A DNA stretch of 64,000 nucleotides from Pedobacter ghigonis (GCF_903166585.1 NZ_CAESCM010000013.1:116373-180372), one strand, 5' to 3'; positions 9,413 through 18,282 are shown, numbered from the stretch's first letter. The notes: generated by a model not told the origin, from the letters alone. Translations and numbers: made by a program.

Positions 9413-9602
9413 GTCATCCTGAATGAAATGAAGGATCTTTCATTTTATTACGTACATCTCAATAGCGAGCTTCTTATCATCAAAGGGCACATTGTGAAGT
9501 TTGGTCTTACCGCCGACTTAGCGTTTAACTAAAAAATTAAATGATGTAAGATGGTAATATTTTACATCAATGGTAAAGATTCTTCGCTGCGCTCAGAATG
9601 AC
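9413..9602. repeat. MITE-like element with GTCATCCTGA ends
   Basis: The left end is GTCATCCTGA (9413-9422) and the right end TCAGAATGAC (9593-9602), inverted repeats matching at 9 of 10 positions. The element is 190 bp and non-coding. Shorter relatives with the same ends lie at 16394-16455, 17537-17577 and 24300-24375. Confidence 0.6.
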
Positions 9603-9712
9603 AAAACATTGCATTACCATCTCCTAATGTCACAGAAATCCCCTTAATTACGCCCTCTGTAACCTCACTGTCTCATTTTTAAACAATTCATGGTATAAAC
9701 CACTATTTAATT

Positions 9713-9720
9713 TAAATTTG
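9713..9720 (+). promoter_or_regulatory. hemC -7 promoter element TAAATTTG
   Basis: TAAATTTG matches TAnnTTTG and lies 20 bases upstream of the GTG start of hemC-hemD. No clear -33 box. Suggests that hemC has its own promoter rather than reading through from hemA. Confidence 0.5.
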
Positions 9721-9740
9721 CAGCTCATTTAATCTTAATA

Positions 9741-11321
9741 GTGAAGAAATTAACCATCGGAACACGCGGTAGCGACCTGGCTTTATGGCAGGCTAATCAT
9801 ATCAAAGATGAATTGGCAGCCATTGGAATTGAAGCCGAGATAAAAATCATTAAAACACAGGGCGATAAAATCCTGAATTTAAGATTGGATAAACTGGAAG
9901 GCAAAGGTTTTTTTACCAAAGAACTGGAAGAAGAGCTGTTAGGCGGAACAATTGATCTGGCTGTGCATTGCCTTAAAGATTTGCCTACAACACACCCTGA
10001 AGGATTAACTATCGCAGCTTTGCCTCCGCGCGAAGAAGCCAGCGAGTACTTGTTAATTTTAAAAGATTGTGTAGATATTTCGCAGAAACTATCCCTTAAA
10101 AAAGGAGCTATGGTAGGTACTTCATCTAATCGCCGTAAAGCCCAGTTATTGGGTTTGCGTCCTGATTTAGAAGTAGAAGATTTGCGTGGGAATGTGCCTA
10201 CACGGATTGGAAAATTGCGCGACGAAGATTACGATGCCATTTTAATTGCTAAGGCCGGTGTTAAACGTTTAGGACTTGATGTGAGCGATTTGCACATCGA
10301 AGAACTCGAAACTACCGAGTTTATTCCTGCTCCTGCACAAGGAGCCCTGGCTATTCAGATCAGGGAAAACGATACCGAACTTTTTGATGCGCTTCAAAAA
10401 TTACACGATCCGGAAACGGCAGAAACCGTAAATGTTGAACGTAAAGTGTTAAACCTTTTCGAAGGTGGTTGCCACATGCCGTTAGGCTGTTATTGCCAAA
10501 AGGATAACGGAAAATTTGAAGTCTGGACTTCAAAAGCTGAAACGGCCGATCACTTCCCTGAGCGTTTGTTCTTGCGCGCCGATACAACAGAAGGTTTAGC
10601 CGAAAAAATCGTAGCTAAATTTAATACAGAAAGAAAAAAACCTGCAAAGGTTTTCATCTCCCGCGAAATTGGCGAACACAGCTATTTCCGCAGGGCTTTA
10701 GAAAATAATAATATTGAAATTGAAGGCCGTTCGTTAATCCGTACCTTCCCAATTGTTACGGTTTTAGATCAGTTTATTCTGCGTCATGTAGATTGGATTT
10801 TCTTCAGCAGCCGCAATAGTGTGGAGTACTTTTTTAACCTGAAACCGGTATTGCCAAAGAAAACCAAGTTTGGGGTAGTGGGCAGAGGCTCGGAAGATGC
10901 TCTACGTAAATTTAACCACTTCGCCGATTTTGTTGGTGCAAGCGGCGATATTACCGAAGTTGCTGAAGATTTTGCGCAACTGGTTGGTGGACAACAGGTG
11001 TTGTTTCCAAGAGCACAGGATTCTTTACAGTCGATCCAGAAATCTTTACCAGCCGATGCCAAAATTATCGATCTGCCAATTTACGAAACCGTAATTGAAG
11101 ATGATATCGACCAAAGCTATGCCGATGTGCTGATTTTTACCAGTCCATCGAACGTTGATGCTTATTTCGCCGATAATTTATTGGAACCGGGTCAGCAGGT
11201 AATTGCCATTGGTAACTCTACAGGTAAGAAATTTGATGAAATGGGGGTAAAATATGCTTTGCCATACTCACCCGATGAAATTGGATTAGCTGAAGCAGTG
11301 TTTGGGATAGAGATGAGGTAG
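9741..11321 (+). CDS. hemCD: fused porphobilinogen deaminase / uroporphyrinogen-III synthase
   Basis: A single 526-residue protein joins two consecutive heme-pathway steps. Residues 1-300 are HemC, which builds hydroxymethylbilane: TIGTRGSDLALWQA at the start, catalytic D80 in HCLKDLPT, and the dipyrromethane-cofactor cysteine C244 in FEGGCHMPLGC. Residues about 305-526 are HemD, which cyclises it to uroporphyrinogen III: two alpha/beta lobes with IFFSSRNSVEYFF and VLIFTSPSNVDAYF. No stop or start lies between them, so the unstable linear intermediate could pass directly. Start is GTG. It follows a repeat-filled gap after hemA and precedes hemB. Confidence 0.95.
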   Translation: MKKLTIGTRGSDLALWQANHIKDELAAIGIEAEIKIIKTQGDKILNLRLDKLEGKGFFTKELEEELLGGTIDLAVHCLKDLPTTHPEGLTIAALPPREEASEYLLILKDCVDISQKLSLKKGAMVGTSSNRRKAQLLGLRPDLEVEDLRGNVPTRIGKLRDEDYDAILIAKAGVKRLGLDVSDLHIEELETTEFIPAPAQGALAIQIRENDTELFDALQKLHDPETAETVNVERKVLNLFEGGCHMPLGCYCQKDNGKFEVWTSKAETADHFPERLFLRADTTEGLAEKIVAKFNTERKKPAKVFISREIGEHSYFRRALENNNIEIEGRSLIRTFPIVTVLDQFILRHVDWIFFSSRNSVEYFFNLKPVLPKKTKFGVVGRGSEDALRKFNHFADFVGASGDITEVAEDFAQLVGGQQVLFPRAQDSLQSIQKSLPADAKIIDLPIYETVIEDDIDQSYADVLIFTSPSNVDAYFADNLLEPGQQVIAIGNSTGKKFDEMGVKYALPYSPDEIGLAEAVFGIEMR

Positions 11322-11330
11322 AGGATTTAA

Positions 11331-11387
11331 GGTAGAAAGCTGAAAGGACAAAGCGTAAAGCTGAAAGATTAAAGCGTAAAGCTGATT
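11331..11387. repeat. low-complexity intergenic repeat, AAAGCTGAAAG family
   Basis: Tandem degenerate words GAAAGCTGAAAGG, AAAGCGTAAAGCTGAAAG, AAAGCGTAAAGCTG directly after the hemC-hemD stop. Related text occurs at 18148-18184, 19440-19466 and 43866-43920. Confidence 0.55.
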
Positions 11388-11405
11388 ACCTTTCGGTGGA
11401 AAACC

Positions 11406-11440
11406 AGCTGTGAAATCCAAAAACCAGTGTAATAATCCCG
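11406..11440. repeat. dispersed intergenic repeat, AATCAGTGTAATC family
   Basis: AGCTGTGAAATCCAAAAACC followed by AGTGTAATAATCCCG; the same block with a few changes recurs at 14141-14175 just before the histidine kinase gene, and inverted relatives lie at 30863-30932 and 35241-35270. Confidence 0.6.
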
Positions 11441-11527
11441 AAGGAAAAAATAAAAAGATATTCAGGTCTCGATACTAGATACTATAATCTTGATTAGCCT
11501 TGATATTAAATACTTGATACAATTAAT

Positions 11528-12496
11528 ATGTTACATCGTCCGCGTAGATTAAGGAAAAACCCATTAGTGAGAGAGATGGTGGCCGAAACCCGGTTATCAA
11601 AAGATATGTTTGTGTACCCTTATTTTGTGGTGCCAGGTACTAACGTTACCCAAGCTATTGATGCCATGCCTGGAGTTAACCATTATTCGGTTGATAACCT
11701 GGTTAAAGATGTAGAAGCCGGATTGAAAAAAGGGCTGAACAAAATCATGCTGTTCGGGGTTGGTGACGAAAAATCGGCTGATGCCAAATCGGCGTATCAC
11801 GATCATTCGTTAGTGCCCACTGCTGTGCGCGAGCTTAAAAAGCAATTTGGTGAAGATTTATATGTAGTAACCGATGTTTGCGTTTGTTCTTACACTACCC
11901 ATGGGCATTGCGGAATTTTAGAACACGATTACGTTCAGAACGATAAAACGGTTGAAGTGATTGCCAAAATGGCTTTAACGCATGCCGAGGCTGGTGCAGA
12001 TATGTTTGCTCCATCGGATATGATGGATGGCAGAATTGCTGCGATCCGTAATCTGTTAGATGAAAACGGCTTTGTAAATGCGGCTATTATGAGCCATGCT
12101 ACTAAGTTTGCTTCGGCTTATTATGGTCCGTTTAGAGAAGCTGCCGATTGTGCGCCGAGTAAAGGTGATAGAAAAGCTTACCAGATGGATTTCAGAAACC
12201 CATTAGAAGCATTACGCGAAGCCCAGCTGGATGAGCAGGAGGGAGCCGATGTTTTAATGGTAAAACCAGGATTGGCCTATCTCGACATCATTCAACGCTT
12301 AAAACAAGATACTAACTTGCCGATTGCGGTTTATAACGTTTCGGGCGAATACTCGATGGTTAAAGCAGCTGCCGAGCGCGGATGGATAGATGAACAGAAA
12401 GTAGTAATGGAAACCATGCATGCCTTTGCAAGAGCCGGCGCAAGTATTATTACCACTTACCACATTAAAGATATTTTAAATAACGATTGGCTTTAA
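11528..12496 (+). CDS. hemB: delta-aminolevulinic acid dehydratase (porphobilinogen synthase)
   Basis: HemB condenses two 5-aminolevulinates into porphobilinogen in the cytosol. Length, 322 residues, is standard. The cysteine-rich segment DVCVCSYTTHGHCG (about 117-130) is the Zn-site type. Both active-site lysines are visible, in SHATKFASAYYGPFR (about 195) and VLMVKPGLAYLDI (about 247), and the C-terminus YHIKDIL is typical. It stands between hemC-hemD and hemL, separated by gaps of about 200 bases that hold degenerate repeats, so each hem gene may have its own promoter. Confidence 0.97.
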   Translation: MLHRPRRLRKNPLVREMVAETRLSKDMFVYPYFVVPGTNVTQAIDAMPGVNHYSVDNLVKDVEAGLKKGLNKIMLFGVGDEKSADAKSAYHDHSLVPTAVRELKKQFGEDLYVVTDVCVCSYTTHGHCGILEHDYVQNDKTVEVIAKMALTHAEAGADMFAPSDMMDGRIAAIRNLLDENGFVNAAIMSHATKFASAYYGPFREAADCAPSKGDRKAYQMDFRNPLEALREAQLDEQEGADVLMVKPGLAYLDIIQRLKQDTNLPIAVYNVSGEYSMVKAAAERGWIDEQKVVMETMHAFARAGASIITTYHIKDILNNDWL

Positions 12497-12673
12497 GGTG
12501 GAAGGCAGAAGGTTTTAAGGTTGAGGGTTTATGTACCCAAAAATCTTTTAATTTCAGCCTTTTAATCTTTAACCTTAATAACTTGTGGTAGAAGATAGAG
12601 ATTTTTAAGAGTTGAGGGGTTTATACGCCCTAAGCCTTACACCCTTTACCTTCTAACCTTCAACCTTAAAAAG

Positions 12674-14044
12674 ATGTTAGATTCATTAAAAAAAATGTTT
12701 TCAGGCAACGAAGCCGATATTCCGGTGAATACAGGTAGTAAGCCTGATATTTCAAGGGTAAAATCTGCCGAACTGTACGAGAAATCAAAAACCTTTTTCC
12801 CTGGCGGGGTTAATTCTCCGGTAAGGGCTTTTAAATCCGTTTACGGTACGCCACTTTTTATCGAAAAAGGTGATGGTTGCTTTATCTGGGATGCCGATGG
12901 TAATCAGTTTATCGATTTCTGTGGTAGCTGGGGACCATTAATTTTAGGGCATAACAATCCTAAAATCCGCGAAAAAGTTACGGAGGTAATGCAAAACGGA
13001 ATGAGCTTTGGTGCACCAACGGCTTTGGAAAATGAACTGGCAGAGCTGATTATCAAAAATAACCGTTTTGTAGAAAAAATCCGTTTCACCAGCTCGGGTA
13101 CCGAAGCAGTAATGTCGGCTATACGCCTGGCAAGAGGTTTTACCGGTCGCGATAAAATTTTAAAGTTCGAAGGTTGTTACCATGGTCACAGCGATTCGTT
13201 ATTGGTTAAAGCCGGCTCAGGTCTGGTTACCTTTGGCGAAACTTCATCGGCAGGTGTGCCTAAATCTTTTGCCGAAGAAACGATTGTTGTTCCATTGAAT
13301 GATACAGCTGCTATTGAGCAGGCTTTTGCACAATTTAAAGATCAGATTGCTGCGGTAATTATCGAAGGTATACCGGCAAACAATGGTTTAATTATGCAGG
13401 ATGAAGCCTATATTCAGTTCCTGCGTAAAATTTGTACCGATAACGGTTCGCTTTTAATTTTTGATGAAGTAATTACCGGATTCAGGGTTGGTTTTGAAGG
13501 TGCGGCAGCACACTACGGCATTACACCAGATATCGTAACCTATGGAAAAATCATCGGAGGTGGTTTACCTGTAGGTATGTATGGTGCACGTGCAGAAATT
13601 ATGGCGCATATTTCTCCTGATGGGGGCGTTTACCAGGCCGGAACACTTTCTGGTAATCCGGTAGCCATGGCTGCGGGTATTGCCACTTTAACCGAACTAA
13701 ACAAATCGGGCTTTTATAAAGATTTAAATAACAAGGCTCAGGAATTTGTAGCCAGCATTCAGCGCTTTGCCACTGCGCGCAATTATAAATTTAAAGTGTT
13801 TACCATTGGTTCTATCTTCTGGTTTGCTTTTACCGATAAAGATAAAATCCAATCGGCCGATGATATCGATGCCGGCAGCATGGAGAAATTTAAAGTAATG
13901 CACCGCGAATTATTAAACAGAGGAATTTATTTAGGCCCATCGGGATATGAAGTTGGTTTTGTATCTTCAGCACATACTAAAATCGAACTAGAGAAAGCGA
14001 AACGTGCCATATTTGAAGCCTTGGATTTGGTGTTTAAGAAGTAA
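12674..14044 (+). CDS. hemL: glutamate-1-semialdehyde 2,1-aminomutase
   Basis: PLP- or PMP-dependent enzyme that turns glutamate-1-semialdehyde into 5-aminolevulinate, working next to GluTR. Features: KTFFPGGVNSPVRAF (about 39-53), FTSSGTEAVMSAIRLARG, CYHGHSDSLL, LLIFDEVITGFRVG, and PLP lysine K292 in TYGKIIGGGLPVG. At 456 residues it is about 25 longer than the E. coli enzyme because of an N-terminal extension (MLDSLKKMFSGNEADIP). The ATG at 12674 is the only good start before the conserved region, although residue M8 is an alternative. Confidence 0.97.
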   Translation: MLDSLKKMFSGNEADIPVNTGSKPDISRVKSAELYEKSKTFFPGGVNSPVRAFKSVYGTPLFIEKGDGCFIWDADGNQFIDFCGSWGPLILGHNNPKIREKVTEVMQNGMSFGAPTALENELAELIIKNNRFVEKIRFTSSGTEAVMSAIRLARGFTGRDKILKFEGCYHGHSDSLLVKAGSGLVTFGETSSAGVPKSFAEETIVVPLNDTAAIEQAFAQFKDQIAAVIIEGIPANNGLIMQDEAYIQFLRKICTDNGSLLIFDEVITGFRVGFEGAAAHYGITPDIVTYGKIIGGGLPVGMYGARAEIMAHISPDGGVYQAGTLSGNPVAMAAGIATLTELNKSGFYKDLNNKAQEFVASIQRFATARNYKFKVFTIGSIFWFAFTDKDKIQSADDIDAGSMEKFKVMHRELLNRGIYLGPSGYEVGFVSSAHTKIELEKAKRAIFEALDLVFKK

Positions 14045-14054
14045 ATTTTTTGTT

Positions 14055-14096
14055 TAACCACAGAGAGCGCTGAGCTTGCACCGAGAATAAAGAGGT
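14055..14096. repeat. CACAGAG-type intergenic repeat
   Basis: TAACCACAGAGAGCGCTGAG and following purine-rich text resemble the blocks at 63741-63782 (TAACCACAGAGCAAACAGAG) and, inverted, 63586-63620. Non-coding, between hemL and the kinase gene. Confidence 0.45.
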
Positions 14097-14140
14097 TTTG
14101 TTACTCATTTTAAGTAGGGTTGCTGTGGACTAATAAAACA

Positions 14141-14175
14141 AGCTGTGTAATCCAAAAATCAGTGTAATCAAACCG
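14141..14175. repeat. dispersed intergenic repeat, AATCAGTGTAATC family
   Basis: AGCTGTGTAATCCAAAAATC then AGTGTAATCAAACCG. Closely matches 11406-11440; the core AATCAGTGTAATC also occurs inverted at 35241-35253. Confidence 0.6.
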
Positions 14176-14193
14176 TAAGGAAAAACCGAAGGA

Positions 14194-15060
14194 ATGAAGA
14201 AATCTATAATCATATTTTACGCGTTACTGCTTTACGCATTAATCCAGCTCATTTCGTGGGGTACTTTGGTGGTGCGCTTGCAGCCAAGTCGTATGACGAT
14301 GATTATGGGGGAGGGATCTGTGTTTTTATTTTTGCTTTGCATTGGCGGTTATTTTTTACACCAATCGTTAAAACGCGAAGATAAATTAAGAGAACAGCAG
14401 CAAAATTTCCTGATGTCGATTACACATGAGTTGAAATCGCCGTTGGCAGCCATTAAACTTTCAATACAGACTATTGTAAAAAGAGATCTGGATAAAGCAA
14501 GGCAAGTTTCTTTGTTGAATAACTCGTTAAAAGATATTGAGCGTTTAGATGATCTGGTCGAAAATATGTTGCTGGCAACCAAGATTGAAAACCGCTCGTA
14601 TAGTTTCCCGAAGGAGGCATTTAATTTTTCAGAGCTGGTAGCAAAAATTACTGATCGCTTACAAGTACACTCTTGTGGCTGCGAGCAGATCATAAATGCT
14701 AAAATTCAGCCAAATTTGCAGCTTGTGGGTGACAAATTTGCCTTATCGTCAGTAGTGACCAATTTAATTGAAAATGCAGTAAAGTATTCTAATCCTTGTG
14801 ATGAGATAAATGTGCATTTAAACGAAGTGGATGGACATATTCACCTCAGTGTGCTGGATAAAGGGCCGGGTATTTCAGATGCCGAAAAAATGTTGATATT
14901 TGATAAGTTTTACCGCGTTGGTAACGAGAATGTCAGAAAAGCGAAAGGAACAGGTTTAGGCTTGTTTATTGTGAAAGAGGTTTTACAATACCATGATGCA
15001 GATATTACAGTAAAAGACAATCTGCCACAAGGAAGTATTTTTGAAGTAACATTTAGTTAA
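14194..15060 (+). CDS. membrane sensor histidine kinase
   Basis: Histidine kinase of 288 residues: two transmembrane helices (about 4-26 and 40-58) with only a short periplasmic loop, then a HisKA domain with phosphoacceptor H78 in MSITHELKSPLAAIK and a HATPase_c domain with N box NLIENAVKYS, G1 DKGPGISD and G2 GTGLGLFIV. With so little extracellular sequence it may sense within the membrane or the cytoplasm. It forms a pair with the response regulator 8 bases downstream. A ribosome-binding-like CGAAGGA lies just before the ATG. Its place among heme genes suggests heme-, redox- or envelope-linked signalling, but this is inference. Confidence 0.92.
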   Translation: MKKSIIIFYALLLYALIQLISWGTLVVRLQPSRMTMIMGEGSVFLFLLCIGGYFLHQSLKREDKLREQQQNFLMSITHELKSPLAAIKLSIQTIVKRDLDKARQVSLLNNSLKDIERLDDLVENMLLATKIENRSYSFPKEAFNFSELVAKITDRLQVHSCGCEQIINAKIQPNLQLVGDKFALSSVVTNLIENAVKYSNPCDEINVHLNEVDGHIHLSVLDKGPGISDAEKMLIFDKFYRVGNENVRKAKGTGLGLFIVKEVLQYHDADITVKDNLPQGSIFEVTFS

Positions 15061-15068
15061 TCTCAATT

Positions 15069-15773
15069 ATGTCACAAAAATTAAGAATTCTATTGGTAGA
15101 AGACGAGGATCACTTGTTAGATGCTATTAAATTAAACCTCGAACTTGAAGGATATAAAGTTCACGCCGTTAAAGATGGCAAAACCGCTCTTAAAGTATTT
15201 AAAGAAGAACGCTTCAATCTGATTGTATTAGATGTAATGCTGCCCGAAATGGATGGTTTTCAGGTCTGTGAAACTATACGTTTAGAGAATGCAGAAGTTC
15301 CGATTATGTTTTTAACAGCAAAAAACACTTCGGAAGACCGTGTTTTAGGTTTGAAAAAAGGAGCCGACGATTATTTGGTTAAACCATTTAACCTGGAAGA
15401 ACTGATTCTTCGTGTAGGTATTTTGGTTAAACGCAGTTTAAAATCTGATGATTTAAAAGAATTAAACTCTTATAAAATTGGCGATAAAACCATCTATTTT
15501 AACTCATTTGAATTGAAACATGATGATGGTACCATTACGCCTTTAACAAAGAAAGAAACGATGTTGCTGAAACTCTTAATCGAGCGTAAAAACGATGCAG
15601 TTTCGAGAGAGCAGATTTTAGAAACGGTTTGGAATTACGATGTTTATCCTTCAACCAGGACCATTGATAACTTCATTTTAACTTTCCGTAAGTATTTCGA
15701 GCCAGATCAAAAAAATCCAGTTTACTTTCACTCAATCCGTGGGGTAGGTTATAAATTTACCGATAGTCATTAA
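15069..15773 (+). CDS. OmpR/PhoB-type response regulator
   Basis: Response regulator of 234 residues. The receiver domain (1-120) has acidic residues EDED at 11-14, phosphoacceptor D55 in LIVLDVMLPEMDGF and the switch Lys in VKPF. A C-terminal winged-helix DNA-binding domain (about 135-232) ends in IRGVGYKF, typical of OmpR-family proteins. It starts 8 bases after the kinase stop, so the two make one two-component system. Its stop TAA overlaps the next ATG (TAATG), indicating translational coupling to the TPR protein. Target genes are unknown; the flanking hem genes are the obvious candidates. Confidence 0.95.
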   Translation: MSQKLRILLVEDEDHLLDAIKLNLELEGYKVHAVKDGKTALKVFKEERFNLIVLDVMLPEMDGFQVCETIRLENAEVPIMFLTAKNTSEDRVLGLKKGADDYLVKPFNLEELILRVGILVKRSLKSDDLKELNSYKIGDKTIYFNSFELKHDDGTITPLTKKETMLLKLLIERKNDAVSREQILETVWNYDVYPSTRTIDNFILTFRKYFEPDQKNPVYFHSIRGVGYKFTDSH

Positions 15774-16288
15774 TGTACAATAATAAAGGCAGGTATGCTT
15801 TAATGGCAGTTTTTGTACTGGCAGGTTTGGTTTGTGTTTTTTACAATCAATACCAGTTGGCCGCTCTTTCGGCACTTTTATTTGCCTTTGTGATATGGAG
15901 TCATTTTAAACATAGTTCGGTTTTAATGGCTTCAAAGCATTTTAAAAATAACGAATTTGGTAAAGCCAAAGCCTTGCTGGCAGAGGTAACAAAACCAGAG
16001 CGTTTAGCCAAAAGCCGCAGGGGTTACTACGAATTTATGCAAGGTAACATGGCGTTGAAAGAAGAAGATTGGGATAAAGCGGAATTTCACTTTCAATTGG
16101 CCAGCCGTTTTCCGGTAGGGGGTAAGAATGAGAAAGCTTACGTATTGATTCACCTGGCTAATTTAGCTTTGCGTAAAAAAGACAGGGAACGGGCCGAAGC
16201 TTATACTAAACTGGCTAAAGAACTGGCCGAAACGCAACGATCGAAAGATATCATCGTTAAAATAGAGAAGGAAATCAGCAAAATATAA
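15773..16288 (+). CDS. membrane-anchored TPR protein
   Basis: Protein of 171 residues with two N-terminal transmembrane helices (about 8-24 and 28-46) and a C-terminal half of tetratricopeptide-like helices (FGKAKALLAEV, MQGNMALKEEDWDKAEFHFQLA, AYVLIHLANLALRKKDRERAEAYTKLA). Such domains mediate protein contacts. It overlaps the response-regulator stop by one base and is therefore probably made with the two-component system, perhaps as an accessory. No enzymatic motif is seen. Confidence 0.75.
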   Translation: MYNNKGRYALMAVFVLAGLVCVFYNQYQLAALSALLFAFVIWSHFKHSSVLMASKHFKNNEFGKAKALLAEVTKPERLAKSRRGYYEFMQGNMALKEEDWDKAEFHFQLASRFPVGGKNEKAYVLIHLANLALRKKDRERAEAYTKLAKELAETQRSKDIIVKIEKEISKI

Positions 16289-16393
16289 TAGGACTATTGT
16301 CATTTTGAACAACGAAGCACCAGTTTAGCGATAAAAAGGTACTTCGTTTTTTTTTTATTTATACCTTTGCGAAATTAAAATTTTAGGCAGCCC

Positions 16394-16455
16394 GTCATCC
16401 TGAATTCAGTTCAAGATCTAATTAAAGAAAGATGCTGAAATAAATTCAGCATGAC
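16394..16455. repeat. palindromic intergenic repeat, GTCATCCTGAA ends
   Basis: A 62-bp element with left end GTCATCCTGAA (16394-16404) and right end TTCAGCATGAC (16445-16455), inverted repeats matching at 10 of 11 positions; transcribed, it would fold into one long hairpin. It stops 26 bases before hemE. Confidence 0.65.
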
Positions 16456-16481
16456 GCGTAGTGAGATACCAAATACAAATC

Positions 16482-17507
16482 ATGAAGAATAATTTATTTT
16501 TAGACGCAGCATTTTCAAAACAAACAGAACGCCCACCCGTGTGGATGATGCGTCAGGCAGGTCGTTTTATGCCGCAATATTGGGAGATTAAAAACAAATA
16601 CTCTTTTTTAGAGATGTGTAAAAACCCTGAAATTGCAGCAGATGTAACCATGTTGCCAGTTGATTTGCTGGATATTGATGCCGCTATTTTGTTCTGTGAT
16701 ATTTTGGTAACAGGCGAAGCCATGGGTGGAGATTTAAGTTTTACGCAAGGTGTTGGCCCTAAGTTTGCAAATCCTGTTCGTACTGCACAGGATATCGAAA
16801 ACCTGAATGTTGATTGTTTAGATGAATTACAATATGTAGCTGACGCGATTAAAGTTATTCAACAACGTTTAGATAAGAGGATTCCGTTAATTGGTTTTGC
16901 TGGTGCACCGTTTACGGTAATGAGCTATTTAATTGAGGGTGGTTCATCTAAAGATTTCAAATTAACGAAACTTTTTATACACAACCAGCCAGAGCTGGCA
17001 CATAAGCTTTTAGCAAAAATTGCCAAAGTAACTGCCGATTATCTTAACCTTCAGATTGCTGCCGGTGTTAACGCTATCCAGATTTTTGATAGCTGGGCAC
17101 TTGCCTTATCGTGGAACGATTACCAGGAGTTTTCTCACCGCTACATTCAGGAAATCATTTCGAATTTAAACAGAAAAGATATTCCCGTTATTTCTTTCTG
17201 TAAAGGAAGTTCGGTTTTTGCGCCAATTATGGCCGAAGCTAAGCCAGATGTAATTTCGGTGGACTGGAATGCTGATTTATTGAATATTAAAAATGCTTTA
17301 CCAAAAGGTATTGCTGTACAAGGTAATTTAGATCCACATATTTTATACGCTGATAAAGCCGTTATTAAAGCACAAATCCACAAATTATTTGAACGCATGC
17401 GCGGTACGGAAGGTTTTATCTTTAACTTAGGTCATGGTATTATGCCAGATATTCCTTTCGATAATGTAAAATATGCGATTGAAGTAGTAAAGGAGTTTAG
17501 GTATTAA
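16482..17507 (+). CDS. hemE: uroporphyrinogen decarboxylase
   Basis: HemE removes four carboxyl groups from uroporphyrinogen III to give coproporphyrinogen III in the cytosol. At 341 residues it has the signature RPPVWMMRQAGRFMPQYW (about 13-30) with the substrate-binding arginines, FCDILV with the catalytic Asp, GFAGAPFTVMSYLIEGG and FNLGHGIMPDIP. The reading frame opens earlier at a GTG (16461), but that adds residues lying on the end of the palindromic repeat, so ATG 16482 is preferred. It follows the two-component genes and precedes the hemJ-like gene. Confidence 0.97.
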   Translation: MKNNLFLDAAFSKQTERPPVWMMRQAGRFMPQYWEIKNKYSFLEMCKNPEIAADVTMLPVDLLDIDAAILFCDILVTGEAMGGDLSFTQGVGPKFANPVRTAQDIENLNVDCLDELQYVADAIKVIQQRLDKRIPLIGFAGAPFTVMSYLIEGGSSKDFKLTKLFIHNQPELAHKLLAKIAKVTADYLNLQIAAGVNAIQIFDSWALALSWNDYQEFSHRYIQEIISNLNRKDIPVISFCKGSSVFAPIMAEAKPDVISVDWNADLLNIKNALPKGIAVQGNLDPHILYADKAVIKAQIHKLFERMRGTEGFIFNLGHGIMPDIPFDNVKYAIEVVKEFRY

Positions 17508-17536
17508 TTCAATAACTCAAGGATAATCACTAAATC

Positions 17537-17577
17537 ACGTCACGAAAGAGATGCTGAAACAAGTTCAGCATGACGTA
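17537..17577. repeat. palindromic intergenic repeat, partial
   Basis: The right half matches the element before hemE: GATGCTGAAACAAGTTCAGC then ATGACGT. GCTGAA and TTCAGC form a hairpin; the left end is degenerate. Located between hemE and the hemJ-like gene. Confidence 0.55.
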
Positions 17578-17593
17578 AACCAGAATAACTAAA

Positions 17594-18148
17594 ATGATAG
17601 AAACCTTATTGCCATTCTACCAATATTTCAAAGCAGTGCACATTGTGTTTGTGATTAGCTGGATGGCTGGGTTATTTTATATTTTAAGTCTTTTTATTTA
17701 CCATACCGAGGCTAACGACAAGCCCGAACCAGAAAAAAGTATCCTCCAGAAACAGTTTGTTAAAATGGAGGCTACTTTATGGAAAATCATCGCCACCCCG
17801 GCAATGATTATTTCGCTATTGGCAGGAGCATCCATGTTAACTTTAAACCAAGGGCTGCTACAGGCCGATTGGATGTGGGTGAAGCTTGCTTTTGTTGTTG
17901 GTTTACTCATTTATCATTTCATTTGCCAAAACATCGTAAAACAGCTTAAAAACAATCAGTTTAAGTTAAGCAGTTTCCAATTGCGTTTATGGCGCGAACT
18001 CGCTACCATTTTTATGATTGCCATTGTATTTGTGGTGATCCTTAAAAATGCCCTGAATTGGGTTTATGGTTTAATTGGTATTATGGGGGTTGCTATGGCC
18101 ATTATGATTGCTGTAAAGCTATATAAGAACTATCGTTTGAGGAAATAG
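17594..18148 (+). CDS. hemJ: HemJ-like protoporphyrinogen IX oxidase
   Basis: Integral membrane protein of 184 residues with four or five helices, matching the HemJ/UPF0093 family that oxidises protoporphyrinogen IX to protoporphyrin IX in bacteria lacking HemG and HemY. The N-terminal KAVHIVFVISWMAGLFYILSL with its conserved His (about 16) and the later LRLWRELAT are the family landmarks. The gene is 86 bases after hemE, which supports a heme-synthesis role. CopD-like membrane proteins look broadly similar, so the assignment rests on the N-terminal motif plus context. Confidence 0.8.
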   Translation: MIETLLPFYQYFKAVHIVFVISWMAGLFYILSLFIYHTEANDKPEPEKSILQKQFVKMEATLWKIIATPAMIISLLAGASMLTLNQGLLQADWMWVKLAFVVGLLIYHFICQNIVKQLKNNQFKLSSFQLRLWRELATIFMIAIVFVVILKNALNWVYGLIGIMGVAMAIMIAVKLYKNYRLRK

Positions 18149-18196
18149 GTGAAAGCTAAAGGACCAAAGACTAAAGCAAAAAAATCTAACTCGACG

Positions 18197-18240
18197 CTTT
18201 GTTTGCTTTTCGTAAACTTCGTAAGCTTTGCGGTTAAATA
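18197..18240. repeat. dispersed intergenic repeat, CGCAAAG family
   Basis: Inverted copy of the CGCAAAG family ending in CTTTGCGGTTAAAT; compare 9342-9385 and 24868-24905. Confidence 0.5.
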
Positions 18241-18282
18241 AACCAAAAACTATTCTAAATTTGAGCGATAAAATCCAATCGC

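Larger units (their letters stand above)
9344..9740. other. hemA-hemC intergenic region
   Basis: A gap of 397 bases without a supported gene. It holds a CGCAAAG-family repeat, a MITE-like element at 9413-9602 and the hemC -7 box at 9713-9720, so it is almost wholly accounted for by repeats and promoter. Confidence 0.6.
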
